A stretch of 64,000 bases of DNA from Pectobacterium colocasium (lineage in GTDB: Bacteria; Pseudomonadota; Gammaproteobacteria; Enterobacterales; Enterobacteriaceae), in contig NZ_CP084032.1 of the NCBI RefSeq assembly GCF_020181655.1, positions 2,852,001-2,916,000 of the forward strand, read 5' to 3'. A program made the position numbers and the translations under genes. Shown here piece by piece: positions 31,785 to 47,790 of the stretch (positions are counted from its first letter, which is position 1; each line of letters starts with the position of its first letter). The notes under the pieces are model-generated. The model saw nothing but the letters and a program-made list of their open reading frames with translations. It was not told the DNA's origin and searched no databases.

Positions 31785-32441
31785 ATGCGAATAATGTCAC
31801 CCTTCACATTAAAATGGCTACATGGCGGAGACGAGCATAATGATGTTTCAGCATCGATACGTGAAAGCTATCGCCAGACTTATCATGCTTCACTTTCCCA
31901 CTGTATGCCTTGGCTTCTCGGCATGTACGACACCAAAGGTGAATTGAAAGCCGCCTGCGGTGTCCAGACGGCTTCACAAGGGGCCTTCTATCTGGAGCAG
32001 TATCTTGACGTTCCTGTTGAAACGATGTTGTCCGCCCGTATTAACCTCCCCGTTTCGCGGGAAAAAATCGTCGAAATAGGAAACTTCACCGCGCATGACG
32101 GCGCTTCAGCACGCATTATGTATGCCGCACTCTGTTTATTACTTAATCAATATCACTACTCGTGGATTGTCTTCACCGGCACCAGGAAAATCCGCAACAT
32201 CTTTCATCGACTCCATCTGCAACCCACGCTACTGACGCCAGCCAGCGCTGCACGGCTGGGCGATACGGCACAAGAATGGGGGGAATACTACCAGCATGAC
32301 CCGCAGGTGATGGCCGGGGAGCTCATGAACGGAAAAACCACGTTAAGGCAGACAAGCATGTTGCTTAACCTGTTTACCACTTTACCTGATGCCCCCTGGG
32401 TAACCACGACGGGAGAACCCTATGTTTCTGGACAGGCTTGA
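31785..32441 (+). CDS. Thermostable hemolysin family protein (acyltransferase-like)
   Basis: A 218-residue protein of the T_hemolysin family, named after a Vibrio thermostable hemolysin. The family resembles GNAT/LuxI-type acyltransferases, so a role in joining an acyl group to an amine is as likely as lysis. Seen here: IRESYRQTYHASLSHCMPWLLGM, ACGVQTAS, FYLEQYLDVPVE and VEIGNFTA. There is no signal peptide. ATG 31785 with AGAGG eight bases upstream is preferred over ATG 31755. Its 3' end overlaps the next gene by 20 bases. Function is inferred, not shown. Confidence 0.8.
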   Translation: MRIMSPFTLKWLHGGDEHNDVSASIRESYRQTYHASLSHCMPWLLGMYDTKGELKAACGVQTASQGAFYLEQYLDVPVETMLSARINLPVSREKIVEIGNFTAHDGASARIMYAALCLLLNQYHYSWIVFTGTRKIRNIFHRLHLQPTLLTPASAARLGDTAQEWGEYYQHDPQVMAGELMNGKTTLRQTSMLLNLFTTLPDAPWVTTTGEPYVSGQA

Positions 32442-33861
32442 ACACCTCGCACAACAGTGCCCCGATGCCACCGCTTTACAGGGTGACGGTCGGACATGGA
32501 GTTGGAAGCAATACCACGAAACCGTCATGGCGATTGCAGAACACTTAACGTCACTCGGCATAAAGCGGCTAGCGCTTGAATTAGAAAATAGTCCAGAGTG
32601 GGCCATGATCGATCTTGCCTGTCTTGTTAGCGGGATTGTGATCGTCCCCATTCCCCCTTTCTTCAGCGCCGGACAAAAAGCCTGGGTCATGTCATCTGCG
32701 TCTATTGATGCACGGATCGGTGGTGCGCCTCTGGCAGAGTGGCAAACGTGTGATTTTCCTCTCGGCCAACTGCAAACCCGAACCGTCAATGAACCGGTTT
32801 CTCTGCCTTTCGGTACAGCCAAAATTACCTATACGTCTGGCACGACAGGGGAACCGAAAGGAGTGTGCTTAAGCCTAAGCGGCATGGCGTGGACGGCCCA
32901 AACCCTTGCGAGTGAATTGCACTCCCTACACTTACAAAAGCATTTGGTGACATTACCGCTCAGTATTCTGCTTGAGAACCTATGTGGCATTTACATCCCG
33001 CTGCTGCTGGGGGCAGAAACCGTGGTGCTGCCACCTTCACACATCGGTTTTGAAGGCTCCAGCCAGTTCAATGCGACGCAATTTTTGCAGGCGCTACTAC
33101 GCTGGCACCCAGAGAGTTTGGTACTGGTGCCCGAACTACTGCGCGTACTGTTACAGTTGCATCAGCAGGTTCAGGAAAGCACCCAGTCATTGCGCTTTAT
33201 TGCCGCAGGTGGCGGCAAAATCTCAACCCAACTGCTGGAACTTGCAGCCCAAAGCGGACTCCCCATTTTTGAAGGCTATGGACTGTCGGAATGTGGTTCC
33301 GTCGTGGCGCTGAATCGACCTGGCGCCACACGACAGGGCAGCGTAGGCAAAGCCTTGCCAGGCATCCAGCTGTCGGTTGATGGCGACCGGCAACTGCTCG
33401 TGTCCAGTCCAGCCAATGCGCTGGGTTATCTGGGGGACTCTTCTCCCGTATTGACGGTCGCGACAGGCGATCTCGGCAGCGTCGATGATGATGGTTTCAT
33501 CCATATCCAGGGACGCATGAAAAACGTGCAAATCAACGCCTTTGGCCGCAATTTTTCCCCTGAATGGCCAGAAGCGGAAGCCATGGCCTGTCCCGCAGTC
33601 CGCCGCATTGTGATTTTCGGTGAAGGCTTAGTACGTAATGTCGCACTGGTCGACGCCTTTGACGGGCAACAGGAGCTCGCCCAGGCGCAGTTGATAGCAC
33701 TTTCCGCGCGGTTGCCGGATTACGCGCAACTGCACCGATTACTGTTTACCCACACGATTTCATCACCCGATATGTTAACGGCCAATGGCCGTCCTCGCCG
33801 AAATGCCATATGGCAAACCCTACAACATCAGATTCTCACCCGTAGTGAGGAGGAGCAATAA
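32422..33861 (+). CDS. AMP-forming acyl ligase-like protein with altered catalytic tail
   Basis: A 479-residue member of the ANL adenylating superfamily. The P-loop-like motif is YTSGTTGEPKGV (137-148). GYGLSECGSV and ATGDLGSVDDDGFIHIQGRMKN correspond to the ATP-binding and hinge motifs. The C-terminal motif that normally holds the catalytic lysine (GKxxR) reads GRPRR (456-460), so the usual lysine is replaced by arginine. It could activate a fatty or other carboxylic acid for the neighbouring enzymes. It overlaps the hemolysin-like gene and shares one base (TAATG) with the next gene. Confidence 0.85.
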   Translation: MFLDRLEHLAQQCPDATALQGDGRTWSWKQYHETVMAIAEHLTSLGIKRLALELENSPEWAMIDLACLVSGIVIVPIPPFFSAGQKAWVMSSASIDARIGGAPLAEWQTCDFPLGQLQTRTVNEPVSLPFGTAKITYTSGTTGEPKGVCLSLSGMAWTAQTLASELHSLHLQKHLVTLPLSILLENLCGIYIPLLLGAETVVLPPSHIGFEGSSQFNATQFLQALLRWHPESLVLVPELLRVLLQLHQQVQESTQSLRFIAAGGGKISTQLLELAAQSGLPIFEGYGLSECGSVVALNRPGATRQGSVGKALPGIQLSVDGDRQLLVSSPANALGYLGDSSPVLTVATGDLGSVDDDGFIHIQGRMKNVQINAFGRNFSPEWPEAEAMACPAVRRIVIFGEGLVRNVALVDAFDGQQELAQAQLIALSARLPDYAQLHRLLFTHTISSPDMLTANGRPRRNAIWQTLQHQILTRSEEEQ

Positions 33862-34526
33862 TGGATTTTTATCAACAATTACAAAACAAAACGACGACTG
33901 AACGTCAACAGTTGCTTTCGTCTCCAGCTATCGCCCGTTGCCTCGATGGCAACATTTCACGCGAGATGTATATCGAATTTTTGACCCAGGCCTACTATCA
34001 CGTCAGCCATACCGTCCCGTTATTGATGTGTGCAGGTAGCCGCCTTCCGTCATCACATGAATCTATACACGGCGCCATTGCTGAATATATCGAGGAAGAA
34101 TACGGCCATCAGGAGTGGATTCTGAATGATATCCGCGCCTGTGGCGGAGATGCAGAAAAGGTCAGATTAGGGACGCCCGGCGTGCCCATTGAAATGATGA
34201 TTGCCTTTCTTTATTACCGCATTGAACGAGTTAACCCAATGAGCATTTTTGGCATGGTGTGGGTTTTGGAAGGGACGAGCGTGTCCATCGCGTCATCCAT
34301 TGCCGCACGTGTTGAACAGACGCTGGGGCTACCAAAAGAAGCGACCACCTATCTGCGTTCTCACGGCGAGCTCGATCAGGATCACCTGAAATTTTTTGCC
34401 TTACTGATGAATACGGTCACGGATAAACGAGATCAGGACGCCATTATTCACACGGCTCGCCGCGTTTATCACCTGTACACACAGATGCTCAATCAACTGG
34501 GGAATGGCACAAGTGAATCTGCATAA
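33861..34526 (+). CDS. Haem-oxygenase-like di-iron oxidase/oxygenase family protein (TenA/PqqC-like)
   Basis: A 221-residue all-helical protein. Candidate metal ligands follow the three-histidine, three-carboxylate pattern of haem-oxygenase-like di-iron oxidases: Glu80 and His83 in EEEYGHQEW, Glu137 in WVLEGTS, and His168, Asp172, His175 in SHGELDQDH (H-x3-D-x2-H). Related enzymes such as UndA or BesC cleave or desaturate fatty acids or amino acids, so an oxidative step on an acyl or amino substrate is plausible. It is translationally coupled to the ligase and to the SDR gene. Such proteins are often mislabelled TenA regulators. Confidence 0.82.
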   Translation: MDFYQQLQNKTTTERQQLLSSPAIARCLDGNISREMYIEFLTQAYYHVSHTVPLLMCAGSRLPSSHESIHGAIAEYIEEEYGHQEWILNDIRACGGDAEKVRLGTPGVPIEMMIAFLYYRIERVNPMSIFGMVWVLEGTSVSIASSIAARVEQTLGLPKEATTYLRSHGELDQDHLKFFALLMNTVTDKRDQDAIIHTARRVYHLYTQMLNQLGNGTSESA

Positions 34527-35319
34527 TAAGACCATTCTGCTGACAGGGGCGAGTGGCGGAATTGGTCAAGCACTCGCGCACGCCTTAGCGGAAAAAGGGG
34601 CAATCCTCTACCTTGTAGGACGTAATGAACAGGCGATGCAGCGTCTGCAACAGCAATTGCCCCATCCAGAACGGCACAGCATCGCTCTGATGAAAACCTA
34701 TTCAGAGATTGAAATCATTACTCTTGCCGCCAGGTTTAATGAAAGTCGTAAGCTGGACATCCTCATTAATAACGCAGGATGCAGCCATTTTGCGTTGTTT
34801 GAACAGCAATCTTTCGATGATATTCGTGAACAAATCCGGACTAATATTGAAATTCCAACATTACTCACGCGTACATTATTAAAGAAATTGAGTCAGCAAA
34901 GCATTGTCCTCAATATCGGTTCTATCTTTGGGGAAATTGGGCATCCCGCATGGAGCGTATACAGCGCAACAAAAGCCGCTATGCATCGTTTTTCCGAAGC
35001 CCTAAGCCGTGAGTTACAGGGTAGCGGGATTTCTGTACTGTATGTCGCCCCTCGGGCCACAGAAACCGCACTCAACAGCGAAGAGGTCTATGCACTGAAC
35101 CACAAGCTCGGTAACCGTCACGATTCCCCAGACGTGGTTGCTACCCAAATTGTCCGCCTCCTTGAAACGGAACAAAAGCGATACCGTTTTGGCGTCATGG
35201 AACGGCTGTTTGTCAAAATTAACGCCTGGTTTCCGGCGCTTGTTGACCGGGCACTAAACAAAAAATTACCCGTGATTCAAGCATTCGCCCGACATTCACC
35301 TAAAGGGGAAAATAAATGA
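34504..35319 (+). CDS. Short-chain dehydrogenase/reductase
   Basis: A 271-residue cytosolic oxidoreductase. The NAD(P) motif is TGASGGIG (14-21). NNAG (89-92) is present. The catalytic set is Asn114, Ser140, Tyr153 and Lys157 (YSATK). R40 after the second strand (YLVGRN) suggests NADPH. The protein has an extended C-terminal part like fatty-acyl or ketone reductases. It overlaps both neighbours (23 bases with the di-iron gene, four with the TPR gene). Confidence 0.9.
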   Translation: MAQVNLHNKTILLTGASGGIGQALAHALAEKGAILYLVGRNEQAMQRLQQQLPHPERHSIALMKTYSEIEIITLAARFNESRKLDILINNAGCSHFALFEQQSFDDIREQIRTNIEIPTLLTRTLLKKLSQQSIVLNIGSIFGEIGHPAWSVYSATKAAMHRFSEALSRELQGSGISVLYVAPRATETALNSEEVYALNHKLGNRHDSPDVVATQIVRLLETEQKRYRFGVMERLFVKINAWFPALVDRALNKKLPVIQAFARHSPKGENK

Positions 35320-35948
35320 GAACACGCAATATGCTGATGGTCGCATTAACCAGCGCGGTGTCAGTGTCTGTGCAAGCAAATACATCCCTGAGTGCGTTAC
35401 AAAACACATGGTCCGTTTGTCAGTATCAAACGCTGGAAGCACAAAAAGAAGGATGTTTTAGCACATTAAGCCAGCAAGCGCATGAAGCGAGCCGTGCCAA
35501 AAACGATAACGATGCAACGCTGTTGATTTGGTCAGGCATTATCGATAGCAGTTGGGCTGGCGCAAAAGGCGGTTTGGGTGCTCTCAGTCTGGTTAAGCAG
35601 GCTCGCACATCGCTTGAAAAAGCGATCGCCATCGACCCCAATGCGCTTGACGGGTCAGCCTGGACGAGCCTCGGGGTGCTTTATTATCAGGTTCCCGGCT
35701 GGCCCGTCGGTTTTGGTGACAAGAAAAAAGCCGACGAGATGCTAAAAAAAGCGCTGGCGATCAATCCTGATGGTATTGATGCCAATTATTTTTATGGTGA
35801 CTTTCTGCTGAAAGAGGGAAACGCCGATGAGGCGAAACGTTATCTGGAAAAAGCACTTCACGCCCCTGCCCGGCAAGGACGTGACATTGCCGATAATGGT
35901 CGCCGCCGAGAGATAGGCAACGCGCTGGCAAGCATTCAGTCAAAGTGA
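35316..35948 (+). CDS. Exported TPR protein (TatT-like), end of the hemolysin cluster
   Basis: A 210-residue protein with a signal peptide (MLMVALTSAVSVSVQA) and TPR-like helices (ARTSLEKAIAIDPNAL, WTSLGVLYYQVPGWPVGFGDKKKADEMLKKALAINPDGIDANYFYGDFLLKEGNADEAKRYLEKAL). The GWPVGFGDKKKA segment is typical of TRAP-transporter TatT-like proteins. It may bind the product or substrate of the cluster in the periplasm. It overlaps the SDR stop by four bases and ends the operon. Confidence 0.82.
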   Translation: MRTRNMLMVALTSAVSVSVQANTSLSALQNTWSVCQYQTLEAQKEGCFSTLSQQAHEASRAKNDNDATLLIWSGIIDSSWAGAKGGLGALSLVKQARTSLEKAIAIDPNALDGSAWTSLGVLYYQVPGWPVGFGDKKKADEMLKKALAINPDGIDANYFYGDFLLKEGNADEAKRYLEKALHAPARQGRDIADNGRRREIGNALASIQSK

Positions 35949-36012
35949 AAGCCAGCACAAGCAAATAGTGCGACATCGTCAGAGGCGTTGGCACTGATTC
36001 ATTCATGTTGCA

Positions 36013-36051
36013 GAAAAAAAACCGAATCACTTAATCAAGTGAGTGATTCGG
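36013..36051 (-). terminator. Terminator after the nucleoside hydrolase gene
   Basis: On the minus strand CCGAATCACT-CACTTGATTA-AGTGATTCGG is followed by eight T (36021-36014). The ten-pair stem and T-run make a clear terminator. On the plus strand the stem could also help stop the hemolysin-cluster transcript. Confidence 0.85.
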
Positions 36052-36187
36052 GTGAATGACAAATCGTCCAAAGGCAAATTGGAACGCAGCGGGCAACGGT
36101 TCATCATGGGCTGAGGCACATACGAATATGTCGAGCAACACAGCCCAAAATAACCGTTAACTAAACGAAATATGCCTTTCCGTACGT

Positions 36188-37201
36188 CTACTTTACCTGT
36201 CCATAGGCCAACGCCAGCTTGGCGTAGAAATCTTCCAGCGTGAAGCGGGCATCAACGGCGTTATACACTCGAATCTGGCGCGCATTGTCCTGCGGTGCAT
36301 AGGTCAGATCGTCGTTTAACTGCGGCGCATTAACCAATGTGTAGTGGTATTCATGGTCATCCAGCAGCAGAGAAACCGAGGGGTTATCACCCAATACCCA
36401 GACTTCGCTTTTCGGCCAGGGAACGTCCTTGATGGTTTCGGAAATCGCGCGATTAAACGCGATCAGCTGTTGCCACAGGTACTCTCCGACTTTCCCCTGC
36501 GGCTTCACGCGCACGGCAAGCTCAGACAGCGAGACGCGCACGGACATATAGACATTATGCGGCACCTGCCACAGCGGCACCTGAGATGTGAATACGCTGT
36601 TCGCCGCGACCGGATCGTTAAACATATTGTATTCCCAGCCGCCTTTCGGATAAGGCATACCGCCAATCCACACCACCGTCATTTTGCTGGCGATCTTCGG
36701 CTCAGCCTGCAATGCAGCGGCGATATCCGTAATCGGCCCCATAACCAACACAAACAGCGGATGCGGGTCGTCTTTTAATGCTTCCTTGATCAGCACTTGC
36801 GCCCCTTCACTCAATGCCGGCGCGCCACCATCGGCTTTCAGTGCCTGTGTCGCACCGCGATAAACGGGAATGTCAGTTTTCCCCATCACGTTCATCAGCC
36901 GCTGAAGCTCGTGGTAGCTCTCCATCATGCTGTTTTCGCCATCGCGTTTCATCAACGGCGCAGTACGGGAGTAATGAGCTGCAATCAGCCCTTTCACCTG
37001 CATGGTCGGCGTCAGCACCGCATGGGCAACGGCAAAATCATCATCAGCCTCATTTTTGGCATCGGCACTGATGATGACGCGAATCTGTTTATGATCGGCC
37101 ACGTCAAAAGGTGAAGTTTGCGCCTGCGCGGTGAGCGCAGTGAGGCAAGGCAATGCCACGATCAACATGGCGAAACGGCAAAAATATCTGTGAATAGACA
37201 T
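36188..37201 (-). CDS. Exported nucleoside hydrolase-like protein
   Basis: A 337-residue protein with a signal peptide (FAMLIVALPCLTALTAQAQ), so it acts in the periplasm or outside. The family metal-binding start is altered to IISADAKNEADDDFAVAHAV, where most cytosolic members have DTDPGxDD; a similar DAKNE form occurs in exported relatives. LFVLVMGPITDIAAAL and WEYNMFNDPVAA fit the ribose and calcium sites. It may split purine or pyrimidine nucleosides from plant tissue. It lies 106 bases downstream of the esterase gene, in the same direction. Confidence 0.82.
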   Translation of the reverse strand: MSIHRYFCRFAMLIVALPCLTALTAQAQTSPFDVADHKQIRVIISADAKNEADDDFAVAHAVLTPTMQVKGLIAAHYSRTAPLMKRDGENSMMESYHELQRLMNVMGKTDIPVYRGATQALKADGGAPALSEGAQVLIKEALKDDPHPLFVLVMGPITDIAAALQAEPKIASKMTVVWIGGMPYPKGGWEYNMFNDPVAANSVFTSQVPLWQVPHNVYMSVRVSLSELAVRVKPQGKVGEYLWQQLIAFNRAISETIKDVPWPKSEVWVLGDNPSVSLLLDDHEYHYTLVNAPQLNDDLTYAPQDNARQIRVYNAVDARFTLEDFYAKLALAYGQVK

Positions 37202-37306
37202 GATTATCCTTAACGGTGCTTGGCAGTCGTTGATATGGCAGCCTGACGACGCAGGCGACCATCAGAGAAAGCGGGCAGATGACAACGCGCCCGCAGCACG
37301 AAGACG

Positions 37307-38536
<1,230 letters not shown>

Positions 38537-38583
38537 CTAAATGTAGCGACACCGCCGAAGCGGTGCCGGCGTGGTGACAGGTA

Positions 38584-40326
<1,743 letters not shown>

Positions 40327-40443
40327 TTATAAATTTTTTCAAACCCACATAACCGTTTATATAATTTAATGGCTAGTCCACGCCCTCCCGTTTCATTTTA
40401 TTCCCTTGCCATCTTTCCCATGGATAGTAAAAAAAATAGAGTT

Positions 40444-40483
40444 CGCATTCATTCCAGATTGTATTTCTCTGAGAATGAATGCG
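40444..40483 (-). terminator. Long hairpin between bglB and bglH
   Basis: CGCATTCATTC (40444-40454) and GAATGAATGCG (40473-40483) are perfect inverted copies around an 18-base loop. On the minus strand the stem is followed by nine bases and then TTTTTTTT. It may be a terminator or an mRNA-stabilising stem that reduces bglH expression relative to bglB. Confidence 0.5.
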
Positions 40484-40507
40484 TAAATCACTCATCGATG
40501 CGATGAT

Positions 40508-43842
<3,335 letters not shown>

Positions 43843-43905
43843 CTATCCTTAATGCTAAACAGACTTAAATATCAATAATTTAAGATTGCCAGTTCTGTTT
43901 GAGAC

Positions 43906-43997
43906 AAAAAAAAACCTAAATCGCTTTTCCCAATAAGCATTGAGAAAACGATTTAGGTTTTGCCTGCCCGCCGAGACTAGCCTGACAGTAACAATCC
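43906..43997 (-). promoter_or_regulatory. BglG antiterminator (RAT) with enlarged hairpin, and terminator, before bglF
   Basis: Minus strand: GGATTGTTACTG (43997-43986) and CAGGCAAAACC (43966-43956) are the two ends of a BglG-family RNA antiterminator. The loop between them is about 19 bases instead of about six. It overlaps a terminator formed by AAACCTAAATCG and CGATTTAGGTTT followed by a run of T (43914-43906). BglG binding should block the terminator. Confidence 0.85.
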
Positions 43998-44151
43998 TGT
44001 TTATGTGCCCGCACAACGACTGTGCCGACAATAAAACTTACTTCATCTGATAATTTGCTTTCCACATACTTTATGCTTTCACTTTCACCGTATGCAAGAA
44101 TATTTACCTTGCCATACGGCTATTTTGTGACGAAAAGCAAATTAGCAGAAA

Positions 44152-45018
<867 letters not shown>

Positions 45019-45033
45019 TCAAACCCTGGAAAC

Positions 45034-45098
45034 AAAAAAACCAGACACCCGTAGCAAGAACGAGCATCTGGTTTTGCCTGCTTACGCAGTAACAATCC
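45034..45098 (-). promoter_or_regulatory. BglG antiterminator (RAT) and terminator before bglG
   Basis: Minus strand: a standard 29-base RAT runs from 45098 to 45070, beginning GGATTGTTACTG and ending CAGGCAAAACC. It overlaps a terminator with arms AAACCAGATGCTCG and GGGTGTCTGGTTT followed by seven T (45040-45034). This gives autoregulation of bglG. Confidence 0.92.
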
Positions 45099-45205
45099 GC
45101 AATGGCAGCTAAACTACCATCTGCCTTCATCTTCTCAAGAAGCATGACACAAAAACGTGATACGGATCGACAGAAAAGCGCGCTGCTTACACGTATTTTC
45201 TTTAT

Positions 45206-45361
45206 TTATTGCCCGCTGTTACAAGAATTGCTCACTTGCCTCGGTTCGCTGTAATCGCGCATTCCTGCCGCGAATGACTTAGGCAGTTGCGCAACAAAGT
45301 TAGGGAAAAACACCAAATCGCTCAGTTTTTTGCGTAAACGCGACAAAATATTCAATTTCAT
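45206..45361 (-). CDS. Possible small protein of 51 residues, unknown
   Basis: An uninterrupted frame from ATG 45361 to TAA 45206. The product starts MKLNILSRLRKKLSDLVFFPN and ends SNSCNSGQ. It is basic and amphipathic near the N terminus. AAAAGGA is adjacent to the start, closer than ideal, with GGTGG further up. It lies between bglG and the pykF promoter, opposite pykF. I do not recognise it and it may be chance. Confidence 0.3.
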   Translation of the reverse strand: MKLNILSRLRKKLSDLVFFPNFVAQLPKSFAAGMRDYSEPRQVSNSCNSGQ

Positions 45362-45374
45362 TCCTTTTACCACC

Positions 45375-45432
45375 TTGTTTCTCGTCGCTTAATAACTATA
45401 ATACGGAACGTCGTTTCAATTGAATGGTTTCA
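45375..45432 (+). promoter_or_regulatory. pykF promoter with Cra (FruR) box
   Basis: A -10 TATAAT is exact at 45397-45402, with TTGTTT at 45375-45380 as a weak -35 (16-base spacer). TGAATGGTTTCA (45421-45432) fits the Cra consensus TGAAWCGNTTCA at all but about one base, just downstream of the predicted start. Cra is known to repress pykF in enterics. Confidence 0.7.
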
Positions 45433-45659
45433 GCTAAACAACGTGCCACTATCAATAACATTATTATCAACGGCATCGCCAACGCGAACTCCGCTAATCC
45501 CATGCGACGAGCGACTGCGCACATCATCATCCATTCACGACGACCATCTATACTTACCTTTTCTATACTGTTTCCTCATTGATTCTTTCCAGCGGCTTGT
45601 CTCACATCGCCACTGGTTCACTCGTTTTTTTATCCATCACAACTTGTAGAAACTATCGT

Positions 45660-47072
45660 ATGAAAAAGACAAAAATTGTTTGTACCATCGGGCCGAAAAC
45701 AGAGTCAGAAGAAGTGCTGAGCAACCTGCTGTCTGCCGGCATGAATGTTATGCGCCTGAATTTCTCGCACGGGGATTACGCAGAACACGGTCAACGCATC
45801 AAGAACCTGCGTGCCGTTATGGAAAAAACCGGCAAGAAAGCCGCTATCCTGCTTGACACCAAAGGCCCGGAAATCCGCACCATGAAGCTGGAAAACGGCG
45901 CTGACGTAACGCTGACTGCGGGTCAGACGTTCACGTTCACCACCGATCAGAGCGTGGTAGGTAACAAAGATCGCGTCGCGGTCACGTACGCGGGTTTTAC
46001 TGAAGATCTGAGCGTCGGCAACACCGTTCTGGTTGATGACGGCCTGATCGGTATGCAGGTTACGGCAATCAACGGCAACGATGTTGTTTGTAAAGTGCTG
46101 AACAACGGCGATCTGGGCGAGAATAAAGGTGTCAACCTGCCTGGCGTTTCCATCCAACTGCCGGCACTGGCTGAAAAAGACAAGCGCGATCTGATTTTCG
46201 GTTGCGAGCAAGGTGTCGATTTCGTTGCCGCATCCTTTATTCGTAAGCGTTCCGACGTTGAAGAAATTCGCGCTCACCTGAAAGCACACGGTGGCGAACA
46301 CATCCAGATCATCTCCAAGATCGAAAACCAGGAAGGCCTGAACAATTTCGACGAAATCCTGGAAGCGTCTGACGGTATCATGGTCGCTCGTGGCGATCTG
46401 GGCGTTGAAATCCCTGTAGAAGAAGTGATCTTCGCGCAGAAAATGATGATCGAAAAATGTAATCTGGCACGCAAAGTGGTAATCACCGCAACGCAAATGC
46501 TGGACTCCATGATCAAAAACCCACGCCCTACCCGCGCAGAAGCCGGCGATGTTGCTAACGCCATCATCGATGGTACCGATGCTGTGATGCTGTCTGGTGA
46601 AAGTGCGAAAGGGAAATACCCGCTGGAATCCGTTACCATTATGGCAACGATCTGTCAGCGCACAGATTCTGTGATGAAAAGCCGTCTGGATAGCATCAAG
46701 ACGCCTCCAGTATTGCGTATCACCGAAGCGGTCTGCCGCGGTGCGGTAGAAACTGCAGAGAAACTGGATGCGCCGCTGATTGTCGTTGCAACCAGCGGCG
46801 GTAAGTCTGCCAAATCAATCCGCAAATACTTCCCGAATGCCCGCATTCTGGCGCTGACCACGAACGAAGTCACTGCGCGTCAACTGCTGCTGAGCAAAGG
46901 CATTGATACGCTGCTGGTGAAAGAAATCGCTTCTACCGATGACTTCTATCGCATCGGTAAAGAAGCCGCGCTGAACAGCGGTTATGCGCAAGCTGGCGAT
47001 GTTGTGGTGATGGTTTCTGGCGCACTGGTTTCCAGCGGCACCACCAACACCTCTTCCGTACACCGCCTCTGA
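45660..47072 (+). CDS. pykF: Pyruvate kinase I
   Basis: A 470-residue glycolytic enzyme that converts phosphoenolpyruvate and ADP to pyruvate and ATP. Seen: [12 protein letters not shown] at the N terminus, [49 protein letters not shown] (active-site region), and [24 protein letters not shown]. The C-terminal fructose-1,6-bisphosphate site lies in [22 protein letters not shown] 45660 gives the usual length. Its product feeds the reverse reaction of ppsA at the other end of the window. Confidence 0.98.
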   Translation: MKKTKIVCTIGPKTESEEVLSNLLSAGMNVMRLNFSHGDYAEHGQRIKNLRAVMEKTGKKAAILLDTKGPEIRTMKLENGADVTLTAGQTFTFTTDQSVVGNKDRVAVTYAGFTEDLSVGNTVLVDDGLIGMQVTAINGNDVVCKVLNNGDLGENKGVNLPGVSIQLPALAEKDKRDLIFGCEQGVDFVAASFIRKRSDVEEIRAHLKAHGGEHIQIISKIENQEGLNNFDEILEASDGIMVARGDLGVEIPVEEVIFAQKMMIEKCNLARKVVITATQMLDSMIKNPRPTRAEAGDVANAIIDGTDAVMLSGESAKGKYPLESVTIMATICQRTDSVMKSRLDSIKTPPVLRITEAVCRGAVETAEKLDAPLIVVATSGGKSAKSIRKYFPNARILALTTNEVTARQLLLSKGIDTLLVKEIASTDDFYRIGKEAALNSGYAQAGDVVVMVSGALVSSGTTNTSSVHRL

Positions 47073-47091
47073 TCCCAATAATCAGATCGGT

Positions 47092-47118
47092 AAAAAGCGC
47101 CTTAATGGCGCTTTTTTT
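47092..47118 (+). terminator. Terminator of pykF
   Basis: AAAAAGCGCC-TTAAT-GGCGCTTTTTTT forms a perfect stem with a T-run 20 bases after the stop. Confidence 0.92.
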
Positions 47119-47317
47119 ATATTCTGAAACGACTTTCTACAGTGCGATAACCTAATTAATGCGTTTGCGTAACACGCCATTTAATAGCCTAAAGCCTCGG
47201 AGTTATCCGATAAAAATAGCACTGTTTTCCTTACTTTTTTAATGAATATGTAAAACTCGCTGTTTCTTTGAGCGAACGATCAAAATTAAGCATGTTCTCA
47301 TCAAAAATTTATTCTCA

Positions 47318-47341
47318 TTAGAAAAAAGTTTGTGTAATACT
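47318..47341 (+). promoter_or_regulatory. lpp promoter
   Basis: The -10 TAATACT (47335-47341) and the 45 bases after it up to the start codon match the E. coli lpp leader as I remember it, including GGAGATTAACTCAATCTAGA and the AGAGGGT ribosome-binding site. The -35 region is A-rich (AAAAAAG) without a strong consensus. Confidence 0.8.
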
Positions 47342-47373
47342 TGTAACGCTACATGGAGATTAACTCAATCTAG

Positions 47374-47622
<249 letters not shown>

Positions 47623-47642
47623 TCGAGCTGGTTAAGTAGTGA

Positions 47643-47671
47643 AAATGGCGCACATTGTGCGCCATTTTTTT
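47643..47671 (+). terminator. Terminator of lpp
   Basis: AAATGGCGCACA-TTG-TGCGCCATTTTTTT: strong stem with T-run 21 bases after the stop. Confidence 0.93.
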
Positions 47672-47790
47672 GCCTGCGTTTTACGCTTTCAGCTTTCCCT
47701 TTCAATCCCTTTGTCGCCTGTTCATCCTTCCTCGCTATCTCTAAGCCAGCACAGATGCGCCTAAACGCATCTGGCCAATTTATTTCATTA

